A stretch of DNA of 19,089 nt, from positions 1 through 19,089 of the forward strand of contig JAJZBP010000011.1 in the NCBI GenBank assembly GCA_021798855.1, in the 5' to 3' direction. The translations under genes were made by a program, and so were the position numbers. Positions 1-7,014 of this stretch are shown here, piece by piece. Under the pieces are notes generated by a model. The model was given only the letters and a program-made list of their open reading frames with translations. It did not search any database and was not told the DNA's origin. Numbering within the stretch: the stretch's first letter is position 1; every line of letters starts with the position of its first letter. The stretch is from Bacillota bacterium (lineage in GTDB: Bacteria; Bacillota; Sulfobacillia; JAJZIM01; JAJZBP01).

Positions 1-31
1 TGCCGGATCTTTATTCAGCCGGGACTCCGGG

Positions 32-445
32 CTAGGAGTTGGCGGGGAAAGCCCAACCCAAGCCACCGGGGGACTTGGGTTGGGTCAGCATATCCTCCTC
101 GGCTTTTTTGATCAGGCGGAGGAGGTCTTTTGGGCCATGGATCTCCCGTCCGACCAGGTTCAGGTCGATCAGGTCGTCGTCGGTGATCGGTCCCAGGCGA
201 AGTTTCAAAGTTTGGATGAAAGCGGCCTCCAGGCAACCGGTGATTACGGCCGTTTCCGCCGTGGACAGCCGAGCCGAGACTCGGTTGATCCCACTCCGGC
301 TCAAACACAAAAGAGTCTCGCCCGTCGGGATGTCGACGAGCACCCGCGCCTCGCCGCAGCCCATGATCGCGATCCAGCGTCCGAACTCGCGCAACAAGGC
401 GGATACGCAGTATGCCACCTTCGGCACCAATTCCTGGGCCAGCAT
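32..445 (-). CDS. Unrecognised 137-residue protein
   Basis: I do not recognise this protein and propose no function. The frame is also open further upstream to 559. The start was chosen at the ATG at 445 because a very strong ribosome binding site (GGGAGGAGG, 452-460) lies 6 nt before it; another ATG at 451 sits right against that site and is too close. The predicted product is soluble, mixed alpha/beta in character, with one internal stretch rich in hydrophobic and small residues (after FGRW), two scattered cysteines, and a charged C-terminal helix (KDLLRLIKKAEEDM). No signal peptide or membrane segment is evident. The stop is TAG at 32-34. It is separated from the upstream minus-strand operon by a terminator, so it is probably transcribed alone. 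An AT-rich candidate promoter with an exact Spo0A-box heptamer lies about 110-140 bp upstream, which would suit a sporulation or stationary-phase gene, but that is inference. Confidence 0.6.
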   Translation of the reverse strand: MLAQELVPKVAYCVSALLREFGRWIAIMGCGEARVLVDIPTGETLLCLSRSGINRVSARLSTAETAVITGCLEAAFIQTLKLRLGPITDDDLIDLNLVGREIHGPKDLLRLIKKAEEDMLTQPKSPGGLGWAFPANS

Positions 446-550
446 CTTCATCCTCCTCCCACCGGCTTCCCGCCGGTTGCGACGCGGAATCGGCCCGAAA
501 CGATTCTTCCGGTGCCAAGGGTCGCTTCTAATGATGCACAGAAAGAAAAA

Positions 551-587
551 ATAATACAAATACTTTTTTAAGCTAAAAAATGTCGAA
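551..587 (-). promoter_or_regulatory. Candidate Spo0A-linked promoter for the 32-445 gene
   Basis: In an AT-rich island within otherwise GC-rich DNA, the minus strand carries a -10-like TATTAT (551-556). A 17-nt spacer separates it from a weak -35-like TTTTTA (574-579). An exact TGTCGAA heptamer, the core of the Spo0A box, lies on the plus strand at 581-587, directly upstream of that -35. A perfect 7-bp inverted repeat (TTTTTTA/TAAAAAA, 564-570 and 574-580) overlaps the spacer and -35. The -35 match is poor, as expected for an activator-dependent promoter, but single short matches can arise by chance. Confidence 0.3.
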
Positions 588-660
588 AGTGACGGTGAGT
601 TGGCCTGGGGGCCGGAGGGCGGCTTGTTTCCCTCATTTTCTTTAAAATCCGAGCATTCTC

Positions 661-704
661 CGAAAAAAAAGAAAGTCGCCGACCGCGGTTTGGTCCGGCG
701 ACTT
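661..704 (-). terminator. Intrinsic terminator after the hemerythrin-DUF488 gene
   Basis: Read on the minus strand, a 12-bp stem with one bulged base (AAGTCGCCGGACC pairing with GGTCGGCGACTT, short loop) is followed at once by a run of T residues (662-672). It lies about 115 nt past the stop codon at 818 and is the natural end of the minus-strand MCP-DinB-hemerythrin unit. Confidence 0.75.
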
Positions 705-773
705 GGCGTATGGAGGAGGCCCGGAAGACGGCAAACCGGGCGAAAACATTCGGCAGCGATCCTCGGGTCAGGC

Positions 774-805
774 GGCCCAAGCCCGGGTCAGCCCCGGCTT
801 GGCCC
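774..805 (-). other. Imperfect GC-rich hairpin in the 3' untranslated region
   Basis: Just past the stop of the hemerythrin-DUF488 gene, the sequence can fold into a long imperfect stem (GGCCCAAGCC on one side, GGCTTGGCCC on the other, with mismatches). There is no T-run after it on either strand, so it is not a terminator by itself. It may stabilise the 3' end of the message. The rest of the gene-free stretch 446-817 holds only this, the terminator and the candidate promoter. Confidence 0.3.
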
Positions 806-817
806 GCAGTTGCCTGT

Positions 818-1693
818 TCACGATGGAGGCACGGTTGCCTTGTCGAGGCAAAGGTCCCACCGGATGAGAAACTCCTTGCTCAGGCGCCGTTCTTCCAACA
901 CCTCCTGGAGGACGACCGCCTGGTTGCACTCTGCATCCGCGGCGGCGAAGAGCAGGGTCACCGGCCCGGTGAGGGCGCGGTTGGTCAGATCGTCGAGTTC
1001 TCCGGCCAGGGCCGGGTCGGACAGTTCTTCCCGATAACGGCGGCGGAACTCGGCGAAGCGGTCCGGTTGGTGGTTGAACCAGCGGCGCAGTTCCGTCGAG
1101 GGAGCCAGGTTCTTGGCCCAGGTTGCGAGGGCGGCCTTCTCCCGGGAAAGGCCCCGCGGCCAGAGCCGGTCCACCAGCACCCGCCATCCGTCCGTGGGCG
1201 AGGGCGCGTCGTAGGCGTGGCGCAAGCGGAAACCAGGTCCGGGAGGTGGCGGCGGCATGTCCACCGGATCGGCGAGGCCCAATCTCCGTGCGATGGCGTC
1301 TTTTTCCGGCTCGTCCAGCAGGGCCGCGCAGAGGGGGAAAAGCAAAAGATCTTCCTGGGCCGCGTGATCCTCCAGGATGGCGCAGAGGAACGGGATTTCG
1401 GCGGGGTTGTCGGCGGCCTGCTCCAAGAGGCGGCGCAACGTTCGGTGCGCCGCTCGCACGGCGCGGGCCGGCGACAAACAGCCGCTCCCCCGCCGGCGGA
1501 AAGACGCCTCCAGCACCGGGAGCCAAGCCCGTTCCTCGGCGCGGAAGTGATTTTCGGCCAATTGCCGGACGAAGGTCAACGCGCCGGACACATCCTCGCC
1601 GTCCTGATAAATTCGGCGGAGGTTCGTCGCCGCGCCGCGGATCGCCCGGTGTTCCCGGGCGAGGAGTTCCAGTGGGTAGGAATTAATAGCCAT
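818..1693 (-). CDS. Hemerythrin-like domain fused to DUF488 (YeaO-type) domain
   Basis: This 291-residue protein has two parts. Residues about 1-130 form an HHE cation-binding (hemerythrin-like) four-helix domain with the ligand pattern H15, H49-x3-E53, H83 and H110-x3-E114, as expected for a non-haem di-iron site that binds O2, NO or similar. A proline-rich linker (147-153) leads into a DUF488 domain (about 156-285) with the family hallmarks DGWRVLVDRLWPRGLS, LAPSTELRRWF and a VTLLFAA core strand. DUF488 proteins are normally stand-alone and of unclear role, so the joint function is unknown; iron- or oxygen-linked stress sensing is an inference. The ATG at 1693 overlaps the end of the DinB-like gene by 11 nt, with only a weak ribosome binding site, so translation is probably coupled. 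A strong terminator follows about 115 nt downstream. Cytoplasmic; no signal peptide seen. Confidence 0.88.
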   Translation of the reverse strand: MAINSYPLELLAREHRAIRGAATNLRRIYQDGEDVSGALTFVRQLAENHFRAEERAWLPVLEASFRRRGSGCLSPARAVRAAHRTLRRLLEQAADNPAEIPFLCAILEDHAAQEDLLLFPLCAALLDEPEKDAIARRLGLADPVDMPPPPPGPGFRLRHAYDAPSPTDGWRVLVDRLWPRGLSREKAALATWAKNLAPSTELRRWFNHQPDRFAEFRRRYREELSDPALAGELDDLTNRALTGPVTLLFAAADAECNQAVVLQEVLEERRLSKEFLIRWDLCLDKATVPPS

Positions 1694-2207
1694 TTTGGCT
1701 GAGGATCTCTTCGACCTGCTGCCGGTGGCGATTCAAATGACCGGCGGCGACATCTTGGATCAGGGTCGCCAAAGAAAGCATCCCGAATCGCGGGTGCAGG
1801 TGTCGGGTTCCGGGCGGGCAGGCCAAGGCGGCCTCCCGGAGGCGAGCGCCGACCGTTTCCAGGTGGGATCTTGCCTCTTCCCAGGTGACGGCGGGGTCAG
1901 GTTCGAGTTCGGGGAAGGTCTGGACCTTGGGCGAACGGTTGCGCATGATCCTGGGATCGGCGGGCCGGGCCGGGGCTTGGGTCCGATCCTCCCCCGTTTC
2001 CCCCCGGCGCATGGCTGCGACGTAACGGTTCAGGATGATGGTTTCCTCGGTGACGGCCACGTGTTGGACGATCTGGGCGATGGTCCAGCCGCCTTCCGGG
2101 GAACGAAGCCCGGGAACCTCCGGGGGCAGGTTGCCGATCCGGTTGAGCAGACTGGCGGTTTCGGTTTCGAGGGCGACCAAGGCGGCGGTCGTCTGGGGAT
2201 TAGCCAA
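1683..2207 (-). CDS. DinB-superfamily protein
   Basis: This is a soluble four-helix-bundle protein of the DinB/YfiT-like superfamily (about 174 residues from the chosen start). These proteins carry a metal site made of three histidines and often act as thiol-dependent transferases or have unknown roles. Visible marks are the WTIAQIVQHVAVTEE segment, with the first histidine after the typical W-s-i-a-q-i-v-x-H pattern, and the C-terminal GHLNRHRQQVEEIL segment supplying the other histidines. The start is uncertain. An ATG at 2237 overlaps the MCP stop codon (TAATG) but lacks a ribosome binding site, whereas the TTG at 2207 has GGAGGG (2215-2220) 7 nt upstream, so TTG is preferred. It lies between the chemoreceptor and the hemerythrin fusion and is clearly co-transcribed with both. 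Substrate unknown. Confidence 0.82.
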   Translation of the reverse strand: MANPQTTAALVALETETASLLNRIGNLPPEVPGLRSPEGGWTIAQIVQHVAVTEETIILNRYVAAMRRGETGEDRTQAPARPADPRIMRNRSPKVQTFPELEPDPAVTWEEARSHLETVGARLREAALACPPGTRHLHPRFGMLSLATLIQDVAAGHLNRHRQQVEEILSQNGY

Positions 2208-2236
2208 AGGATTTCCCTCCCGCTGGGGCGTGTCCA

Positions 2237-4189
2237 TTAAATCTTATACCGCCTGACGAAGGTTTGCAACTCCTCCGCCAAGCGAGCCAGCTCCTCGGCC
2301 GAGCCGGTGATCTCCTCCGCCGAGGCCGACACCTGTTCGGCGGAGCTGGCGCTTTCTTCGGCCACGGCCGCGATCCCCTCCACCGCCTGGGCCATGCGCC
2401 CGGTATTCTCGGCCATGTCCGCCGCGTGCTGTTCGTTTTCCTCGGCGATCCGGCTCACCCGATTGGACAGGGTGTGCAGGGAATCGCCCTTGGTGGAAAG
2501 GACGGAGATGGCCTGGGAGATCTGCATGATTTCCTTCGTGCCGTTGTCCACCACCGAGACGATCTCACCGAAAGCCCGCCGGGCCTCGGCGGCCAAGGTG
2601 TTGCCCTCCTCCGCCTCCAAGCGGCTTTTCTCCATGGTTTCCACGGCTTTGGCGGTGGTGGAACGGATTTGTTCCACCAGGCTGGCCACTTCCTTGGTGG
2701 AGGTGGCGGAACGCGCGGCCAGGTTGCGCACCTCCTCCGCCACCACGGCGAAGCCCCGCCCGTGTTCTCCGGCCCGGGCGGCTTCGATGGCCGCATTGAG
2801 CGCCAACAGGTTGGTCTGGTCGGCGATGGAGGCAATCATTTCCACCATGCTGCCGATGCGGTGGGAGAGTTCGCCCAATTCGCGGATCTGGGCCGCGGCG
2901 GCGAAGACCGTTTCCCGGATGCGGTCCATGCCCTCCATCGCCCGGCCCACCACCTCGCCGCCCTGGGCGGCCAGCGATTGGCTGCGCCCGGCGCTGGCTC
3001 CGGCGTGTTCCGCCCCGGCCGCCATTTCCCGGATCGCCCGGACCACCTCGTCCACCTCCCGGGAGGTGTCGGCCATGTCCAGGGCCTGGCGGCGCGAGCC
3101 CTCGGCCACGGTTCGCCCGGCTTCGTGCAACTTTTCCACCCCATCGGTGAGGTGGCGCAGTTCGTCGGCCTGGCTGTTGGTGCCGGCGGCCACTTGGGAA
3201 ATGGCCGTGGCGATCTGTTCGGTGACGCGGGAGGTTTCCGCCGCGGAATCGGCCAAGTGAAGGCTGGACGCGTTCGCGTTGGCGACGAATTCCCCCAGTT
3301 TGCCCACCATGTGGTTGAAGGAGTTGCCCAGGGCATCCTGCTCCGAACGTGGCGCGATCTTGACCGCCAGGTTATCGGCGGCGATGGACTGGGCGGCGGC
3401 GGCCATCTCCCGCAGGTAGGCGACCATCTGGCCGAAGGCCGCCGAGAGTTTTCCCAGTTCGTCGCGGGAGCGGATCTTGAGCCCTTTGTCCTTGACGGCG
3501 GCGAATTCCCCGCGGGCAATCTGGGCCGCGGCGGTGGCCAGGGCCGCCACCGGGTTGGCGAAGAGGACGCCTCCGGCCACGGCCAGGGCGGCGCCCGCCA
3601 GCAGGGAGACGAGGCCCAGCCAGACCACCCACTGGCTGTCGGCGGCGCCGGCGGAGGTGATCTTTTGCACCAGCGCGGTTGCGTCCTTTTCGGACAGGCG
3701 GCGGTAGGCGGACAGGGCCAAGGGAAGGTCGTTGGAGGGGGCCAGGTTGCCCACCGTCTGGACGTAGACGGCCGCGGACCGGTTGCCCGCCCGCTCGTCG
3801 GCCACCACCCGGTTGGCGAAGGCCGAGTAGGAGTCGATGTCCCGTTTGATGCGCCGCAGGTAAGCTCGGTCGTTCGGGTCGGTGAGCGGACCCGCCAAGC
3901 GGTAGTCATTGTAAAAGGCGTTTCGGTAGGCATTGGCCTGTTGCAGGGTGGTGGCGGCCAGGCCCGGGTTGATGGGGGCCACCAGGACGTACATGTTCAT
4001 CTGGTCGTCGAAAGCGTAGAACATGCTCTCCATGTGCTGGGCCAGGATGGCCAGCCGTTCGCGCCGGCTGTTCAAAAGCGTGGCCTGACCGGCGACGGAG
4101 CGGAAGTTGACCAGGGAAATGGCCGAGGTCCCGGCCATCAGGAGAAGCAAAATGGCGAAAGAGCCGGCCAATTTGGTTTTAATCGACAA
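2237..4189 (-). CDS. Methyl-accepting chemotaxis protein (transmembrane chemoreceptor)
   Basis: This 650-residue receptor should span the membrane and pass a ligand signal to the CheA/CheW array. TM1 is at about 8-28. An extracytoplasmic helical sensor of the four-helix-bundle type runs to about 185, TM2 covers about 186-212, and a HAMP region of roughly 212-265 follows, perhaps with a second HAMP-like repeat after it. The cytoplasmic coiled coil carries the near-invariant hairpin tip (IADQTNLLALNAAIEAARAG, about 455-475, followed by GRGFAVVAEEVRNLA). The C-terminus ends in RRYKI, with no NWETF-like tether for CheR. The start is TTG at 4189, with GGAGGG 7 nt upstream, giving a proper N-terminal membrane anchor. 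It heads an operon with the DinB-like and hemerythrin-DUF488 genes. No che genes are present, so it must feed a chemotaxis system encoded elsewhere. The ligand cannot be read from the sequence. Confidence 0.95.
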   Translation of the reverse strand: MSIKTKLAGSFAILLLLMAGTSAISLVNFRSVAGQATLLNSRRERLAILAQHMESMFYAFDDQMNMYVLVAPINPGLAATTLQQANAYRNAFYNDYRLAGPLTDPNDRAYLRRIKRDIDSYSAFANRVVADERAGNRSAAVYVQTVGNLAPSNDLPLALSAYRRLSEKDATALVQKITSAGAADSQWVVWLGLVSLLAGAALAVAGGVLFANPVAALATAAAQIARGEFAAVKDKGLKIRSRDELGKLSAAFGQMVAYLREMAAAAQSIAADNLAVKIAPRSEQDALGNSFNHMVGKLGEFVANANASSLHLADSAAETSRVTEQIATAISQVAAGTNSQADELRHLTDGVEKLHEAGRTVAEGSRRQALDMADTSREVDEVVRAIREMAAGAEHAGASAGRSQSLAAQGGEVVGRAMEGMDRIRETVFAAAAQIRELGELSHRIGSMVEMIASIADQTNLLALNAAIEAARAGEHGRGFAVVAEEVRNLAARSATSTKEVASLVEQIRSTTAKAVETMEKSRLEAEEGNTLAAEARRAFGEIVSVVDNGTKEIMQISQAISVLSTKGDSLHTLSNRVSRIAEENEQHAADMAENTGRMAQAVEGIAAVAEESASSAEQVSASAEEITGSAEELARLAEELQTFVRRYKI

Positions 4190-4221
4190 AAAGATCCCTC
4201 CGGGATTGATCGTTGCCTTCT

Positions 4222-4250
4222 ATCTTGCAGAAATAAATGCGACATTTCAA
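4222..4250 (-). promoter_or_regulatory. Candidate sigma-A promoter of the MCP operon
   Basis: On the minus strand TTGAAA (4245-4250, 5 of 6 to consensus) and CAAGAT (4222-4227, 3 of 6) are separated by exactly 17 nt. Transcription would begin near 4214, about 25 nt before the TTG start of the MCP gene. The surrounding 4190-4425 gap is clearly AT-richer than the genes. I saw no convincing sigma-28 (flagellar) promoter here. A short palindrome (CTGATTTTATCAG, 4333-4345) is the only other structure noticed. Confidence 0.4.
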
Positions 4251-4425
4251 CAACTCAAAGGACTTGTTTTTGCTGGAATTCGGCGGGATTTGGGTTTAAA
4301 CCAATGGAAAAGGCTGACAAAGACGAAATATCACTGATTTTATCAGGTTACCATGAATTACGGCAGTAAAATACCGGCGAAATGCCCAAAGGAGGGAGCG
4401 AGATGCGGCGAAAGCCGGCCGACGC

Positions 4426-6165
4426 TCAGGCGGCCAGTTCCAACAGGGCCAGCACCAAGGCGGCGTGGGGGAACAACTGGGGGAAGTTGCCGCGTGGTTC
4501 GTCCGTTTGCCGGTCGAAGTGTTCGCCCATGAGGCCGAGATCGGTCGTTGCTTCGTCCAGCACGTGGGCGATGATGCCGGCGGCTTTGCCCCTTTTCCCC
4601 TGGCGCAGGTAGACGCGGGCCAACCAGAAACTGGCCAGGAGAAAGGGGTGGCGGGTGTGGCCAAGCATGTCCTCGCGGTAGCGAAAAACGAAGGGGCCGC
4701 TGACCAGGTGTTTCTCGATGGCCTCCAGGGTGGCGGTGAACCTGGGATCCCGGGCTCGCAGGAAACCGTAGAGCGGCAGGGTGAGCAGGGCGCAGTCCAG
4801 GGCCGGCGATTCGAAGCTCTGCTGGAAACGGCCCGTTACCGGAGAAAAGGCGAATTTCCAAATGGTATCCTCCGCCTCCCGCGCCGCCAATCGCCACAGC
4901 GCGGCGCGGGCCTGGTGGCCGAGGGCGGCGGCCAGTCTGGCTCCGGCCTTCAGGGCAACCCAGACCATGAGCCGCGAGTGGGTGTGGTGGGCCTCCCTTT
5001 CCCTGAATTCCCAGAGGCTGGCGTCGGGCAGGTCCCGGTTGGCGGCGACCCAGGAGACGATTTTGTCGATGGCCCACCAATAATCCCGGAGGAAGAAGTG
5101 GTCGCCGGTCCGCGCAAAATAGCCTTCCACGGCCCAAAGGAAGGCTCCCTCAACGTCCATCTGGTTTTGGGCGGTGGCGGCGTTGCCCACCCTGACGGGA
5201 GCGGACCCCCGGAAGCCGGCCAGCCACGGCAGTTCCCGTTCCCCCAGGCTGGCTGTTCCGTCAACCTGGAAGAAGGGGTTGGGGAACGGCTTGCCGCTCA
5301 GGCTGACCAGGTTGAAGACGAATTCCAGGAAACGCCGGGCTCCGACCAGATCCCCGGCCGCCAGCAGGGCTTCGGCGGCGTAGGCGCCGTCGCGGATCCA
5401 GGCGAAGCGATAGTCCCACTGCCGGGCTTCGCCCAGGACTTCGGGGAGGGAGGTGGTGGGGGCGGCGATGATGGCGCCGGTCGTCCGGTAGGTGAGACCC
5501 TTGATCACCAGGAGGGATCTTTCCATGGCCGCACGGTGGGGACCGCGGTAGGAGGAGAAGGCGACGGCTTCGCGCCAATAGTTGACGGTGTGCCGCAGGG
5601 TGTCCGCCGCGGGTGGACCGAGGTCGCCCGGCGCATGACCTTCCTGGACCCAGTGGGTGGAATAGCGCAGGATCATTTCCCAGCGTCCCGGCGGCAGGTG
5701 CCAAAGTCCGTTGTGGAAAAAGATGCCCTCCCCGGGCCGGAAAGTCAAGACCAGCGCGTCCGCACCGGACGGATTGAGAAAAACCCAAGAGCCGTTCTCC
5801 TTCTTGCGGACGGACGGAACGTGCCCGTAGGCGAAGACCGGTTGGACGGCGGCGGTCAGCGGGATGGTGGTCACCGCCAAACGACGAATTTCCGGGCGGC
5901 CGATGACCAGGTAATCGGTGATGACCGCTTTCCCTTCCTGAGTATGGAAAACGGTCTCCAGGATGTTGGTGCCGGGAAGGTAGGTCTGGCTGGTCCGGTG
6001 GCTGTCGGCGGGTTGGACCTGAAAGAAACCGCCGTTTTCCAGGTCCAGCAGCCGGCAGAAAACGGCCCCGCTGTCGAAGCGGGGGGCTGGAAACCAATCG
6101 ATTGAGCCGGAAGGAGTGACCAAGGCCGAGGTGTAGGAGTTTGAGATAAAACCGTAAAAATGCAC
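4426..6165 (-). CDS. Glycoside hydrolase family 15 protein (glucoamylase/trehalase-like)
   Basis: This 579-residue protein matches the bacterial GH15 layout: an N-terminal beta-sandwich domain opening with YGFISNSYTSALVTPSGSID, then an (alpha/alpha)6 barrel. Barrel marks are WDYRFAWIRDGAYAAEALL (about 250-268), the probable catalytic acid glutamate in ASLWEFRERE (about 383), and the catalytic-base region GLMGEHFDRQ followed by GNFPQLFPHAALV near 545. GH15 enzymes invert the anomeric centre and release glucose from alpha-glucans or, in the mycobacterial-type members, split alpha,alpha-trehalose. Because it sits 60 nt downstream of otsB in the same direction, trehalose turnover or a related alpha-glucoside is the likeliest role, but specificity is inferred. 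The start is GTG at 6165 with AGGAGGGT upstream. No signal peptide, so cytoplasmic. A weak -10-like TATAGT lies in the 60-nt gap, but read-through from otsAB is more likely. Confidence 0.9.
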   Translation of the reverse strand: MHFYGFISNSYTSALVTPSGSIDWFPAPRFDSGAVFCRLLDLENGGFFQVQPADSHRTSQTYLPGTNILETVFHTQEGKAVITDYLVIGRPEIRRLAVTTIPLTAAVQPVFAYGHVPSVRKKENGSWVFLNPSGADALVLTFRPGEGIFFHNGLWHLPPGRWEMILRYSTHWVQEGHAPGDLGPPAADTLRHTVNYWREAVAFSSYRGPHRAAMERSLLVIKGLTYRTTGAIIAAPTTSLPEVLGEARQWDYRFAWIRDGAYAAEALLAAGDLVGARRFLEFVFNLVSLSGKPFPNPFFQVDGTASLGERELPWLAGFRGSAPVRVGNAATAQNQMDVEGAFLWAVEGYFARTGDHFFLRDYWWAIDKIVSWVAANRDLPDASLWEFREREAHHTHSRLMVWVALKAGARLAAALGHQARAALWRLAAREAEDTIWKFAFSPVTGRFQQSFESPALDCALLTLPLYGFLRARDPRFTATLEAIEKHLVSGPFVFRYREDMLGHTRHPFLLASFWLARVYLRQGKRGKAAGIIAHVLDEATTDLGLMGEHFDRQTDEPRGNFPQLFPHAALVLALLELAA

Positions 6166-6225
6166 GAATCACCCTCCTGCCTGAACTATACTACAGTCGA
6201 CAGGCGCAGGGAACAGTTGGGCCGT

Positions 6226-7014
6226 TCAGGACGGAACAAAAGACCGCAGAAACTCCCGGACATCCGCCGGATTCTCCAACCGGAATTCGGCTTTGGTGTC
6301 CGCCCTCCGGGGCCCCACCCGAACGGTCACTCCGCGGCCGGCGCGACGCAGGAAGCCGAAGGCGTCCTCGTCCGTGCGGTCGTCGCCGATGCATACGGGT
6401 ACAGTTGTCTCTTCCCAACGGGGTCCCCGGGTATGCTCCAGGATCAGGCGGACGGCGTCACCCTTGCCCCAGTCCAACCGGGGGATTATTTCCAGGGATT
6501 CCTTGGCCCGGTGGACCAGGAAGGGGTGGAAAGCCGCGGCTTTTTCCACCGTCCGAGCCACCTTCCCGCGCTCAGGGACGGGAACGAGACGGTAATGAAC
6601 GGTCAGGGTGAATTGCTTATTTTCCAGGATCAGGCCGGGCACCCCGGCCAAAGCCCGCCGCAGGTCGTCGGCCAGACTTTCCAGGTGACACGACGCCTTT
6701 TCCGCGCCGGGATGGACGAAGGAAATCCCCTGTCCAGCCACCTCCAGCCCGTGGTTACCGGCCAGGATGATCGCCTCCCGGTGGAACAAACTCTGCAACT
6801 GGGGCAGGGAGCGCCCGCTGACGATGGAAACGAAGGAAAGCGGGGGACGATGCAGGGCGCGCAGGATTCCGCAAAGATCGCGGGGGAAGACGATGGCCTC
6901 CGGTCGGAGGGCGATTTCCACCAGCGTTCCGTCCAAGTCCAGGAACCAGTCCAACCGCTTGTCCGCCCGCGCGGTGGTGATCAACTGCCGAAGGCGGTCA
7001 GGTCGCTCGCCCAA
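6226..7014 (-). CDS. otsB: Trehalose-6-phosphate phosphatase
   Basis: HAD-superfamily phosphatase that removes phosphate from trehalose 6-phosphate to give trehalose, the second step of the OtsA/OtsB pathway in the cytoplasm. Seen in order: the nucleophile motif DLDGTL close to the N-terminus, the motif-II region VSIVSGRS, AGNHGLEV, a cap domain in the middle, and the acidic motif CIGDDRTDEDAFGFL near the C-terminus. About 262 residues, usual for the family. The frame stays open far upstream inside otsA, so the start had to be chosen. TTG at 7014 has a TGAGG 7 nt upstream and gives a normal-looking N-terminus ending in RLDWFLDLDGTL. A TTG at 6984 overlapping the otsA stop codon is the alternative. 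Either way otsB overlaps otsA (by up to 34 nt), so translation is coupled. Confidence 0.92.
   Translation of the reverse strand: MGERPDRLRQLITTARADKRLDWFLDLDGTLVEIALRPEAIVFPRDLCGILRALHRPPLSFVSIVSGRSLPQLQSLFHREAIILAGNHGLEVAGQGISFVHPGAEKASCHLESLADDLRRALAGVPGLILENKQFTLTVHYRLVPVPERGKVARTVEKAAAFHPFLVHRAKESLEIIPRLDWGKGDAVRLILEHTRGPRWEETTVPVCIGDDRTDEDAFGFLRRAGRGVTVRVGPRRADTKAEFRLENPADVREFLRSFVPS

Noticed and set aside
1..31. Weak CCGG-rich hairpin after the 32-445 gene as a terminator
   Set aside because: Pairing is broken by mismatches and the following minus-strand sequence lacks a real T-run; the sequence beyond the window edge would be needed.
4190..4320. TAAA...GCCGAATT as a sigma-28 flagellar promoter for the MCP gene
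   Set aside because: The two elements are only 10 nt apart, while sigma-28 promoters need about 15; the sigma-A-like pair at 4222-4250 fits better.
2264..4369. 701-codon plus-strand open frame opposite the MCP gene
   Set aside because: Gly/His/Val-rich shadow of a textbook chemoreceptor; no domain recognised.
4382..4612. Plus-strand frame preceded by a good GGAGG and ATG (4403)
   Set aside because: The site looks like a ribosome binding site, but the product is Ser/Arg/Ala-rich, lies antisense to the GH15 C-terminus and has no family features.
4465..6105. 546-codon plus-strand open frame opposite the GH15 gene
   Set aside because: Antisense shadow with no recognisable motif; the minus strand carries clear GH15 motifs and a ribosome binding site.
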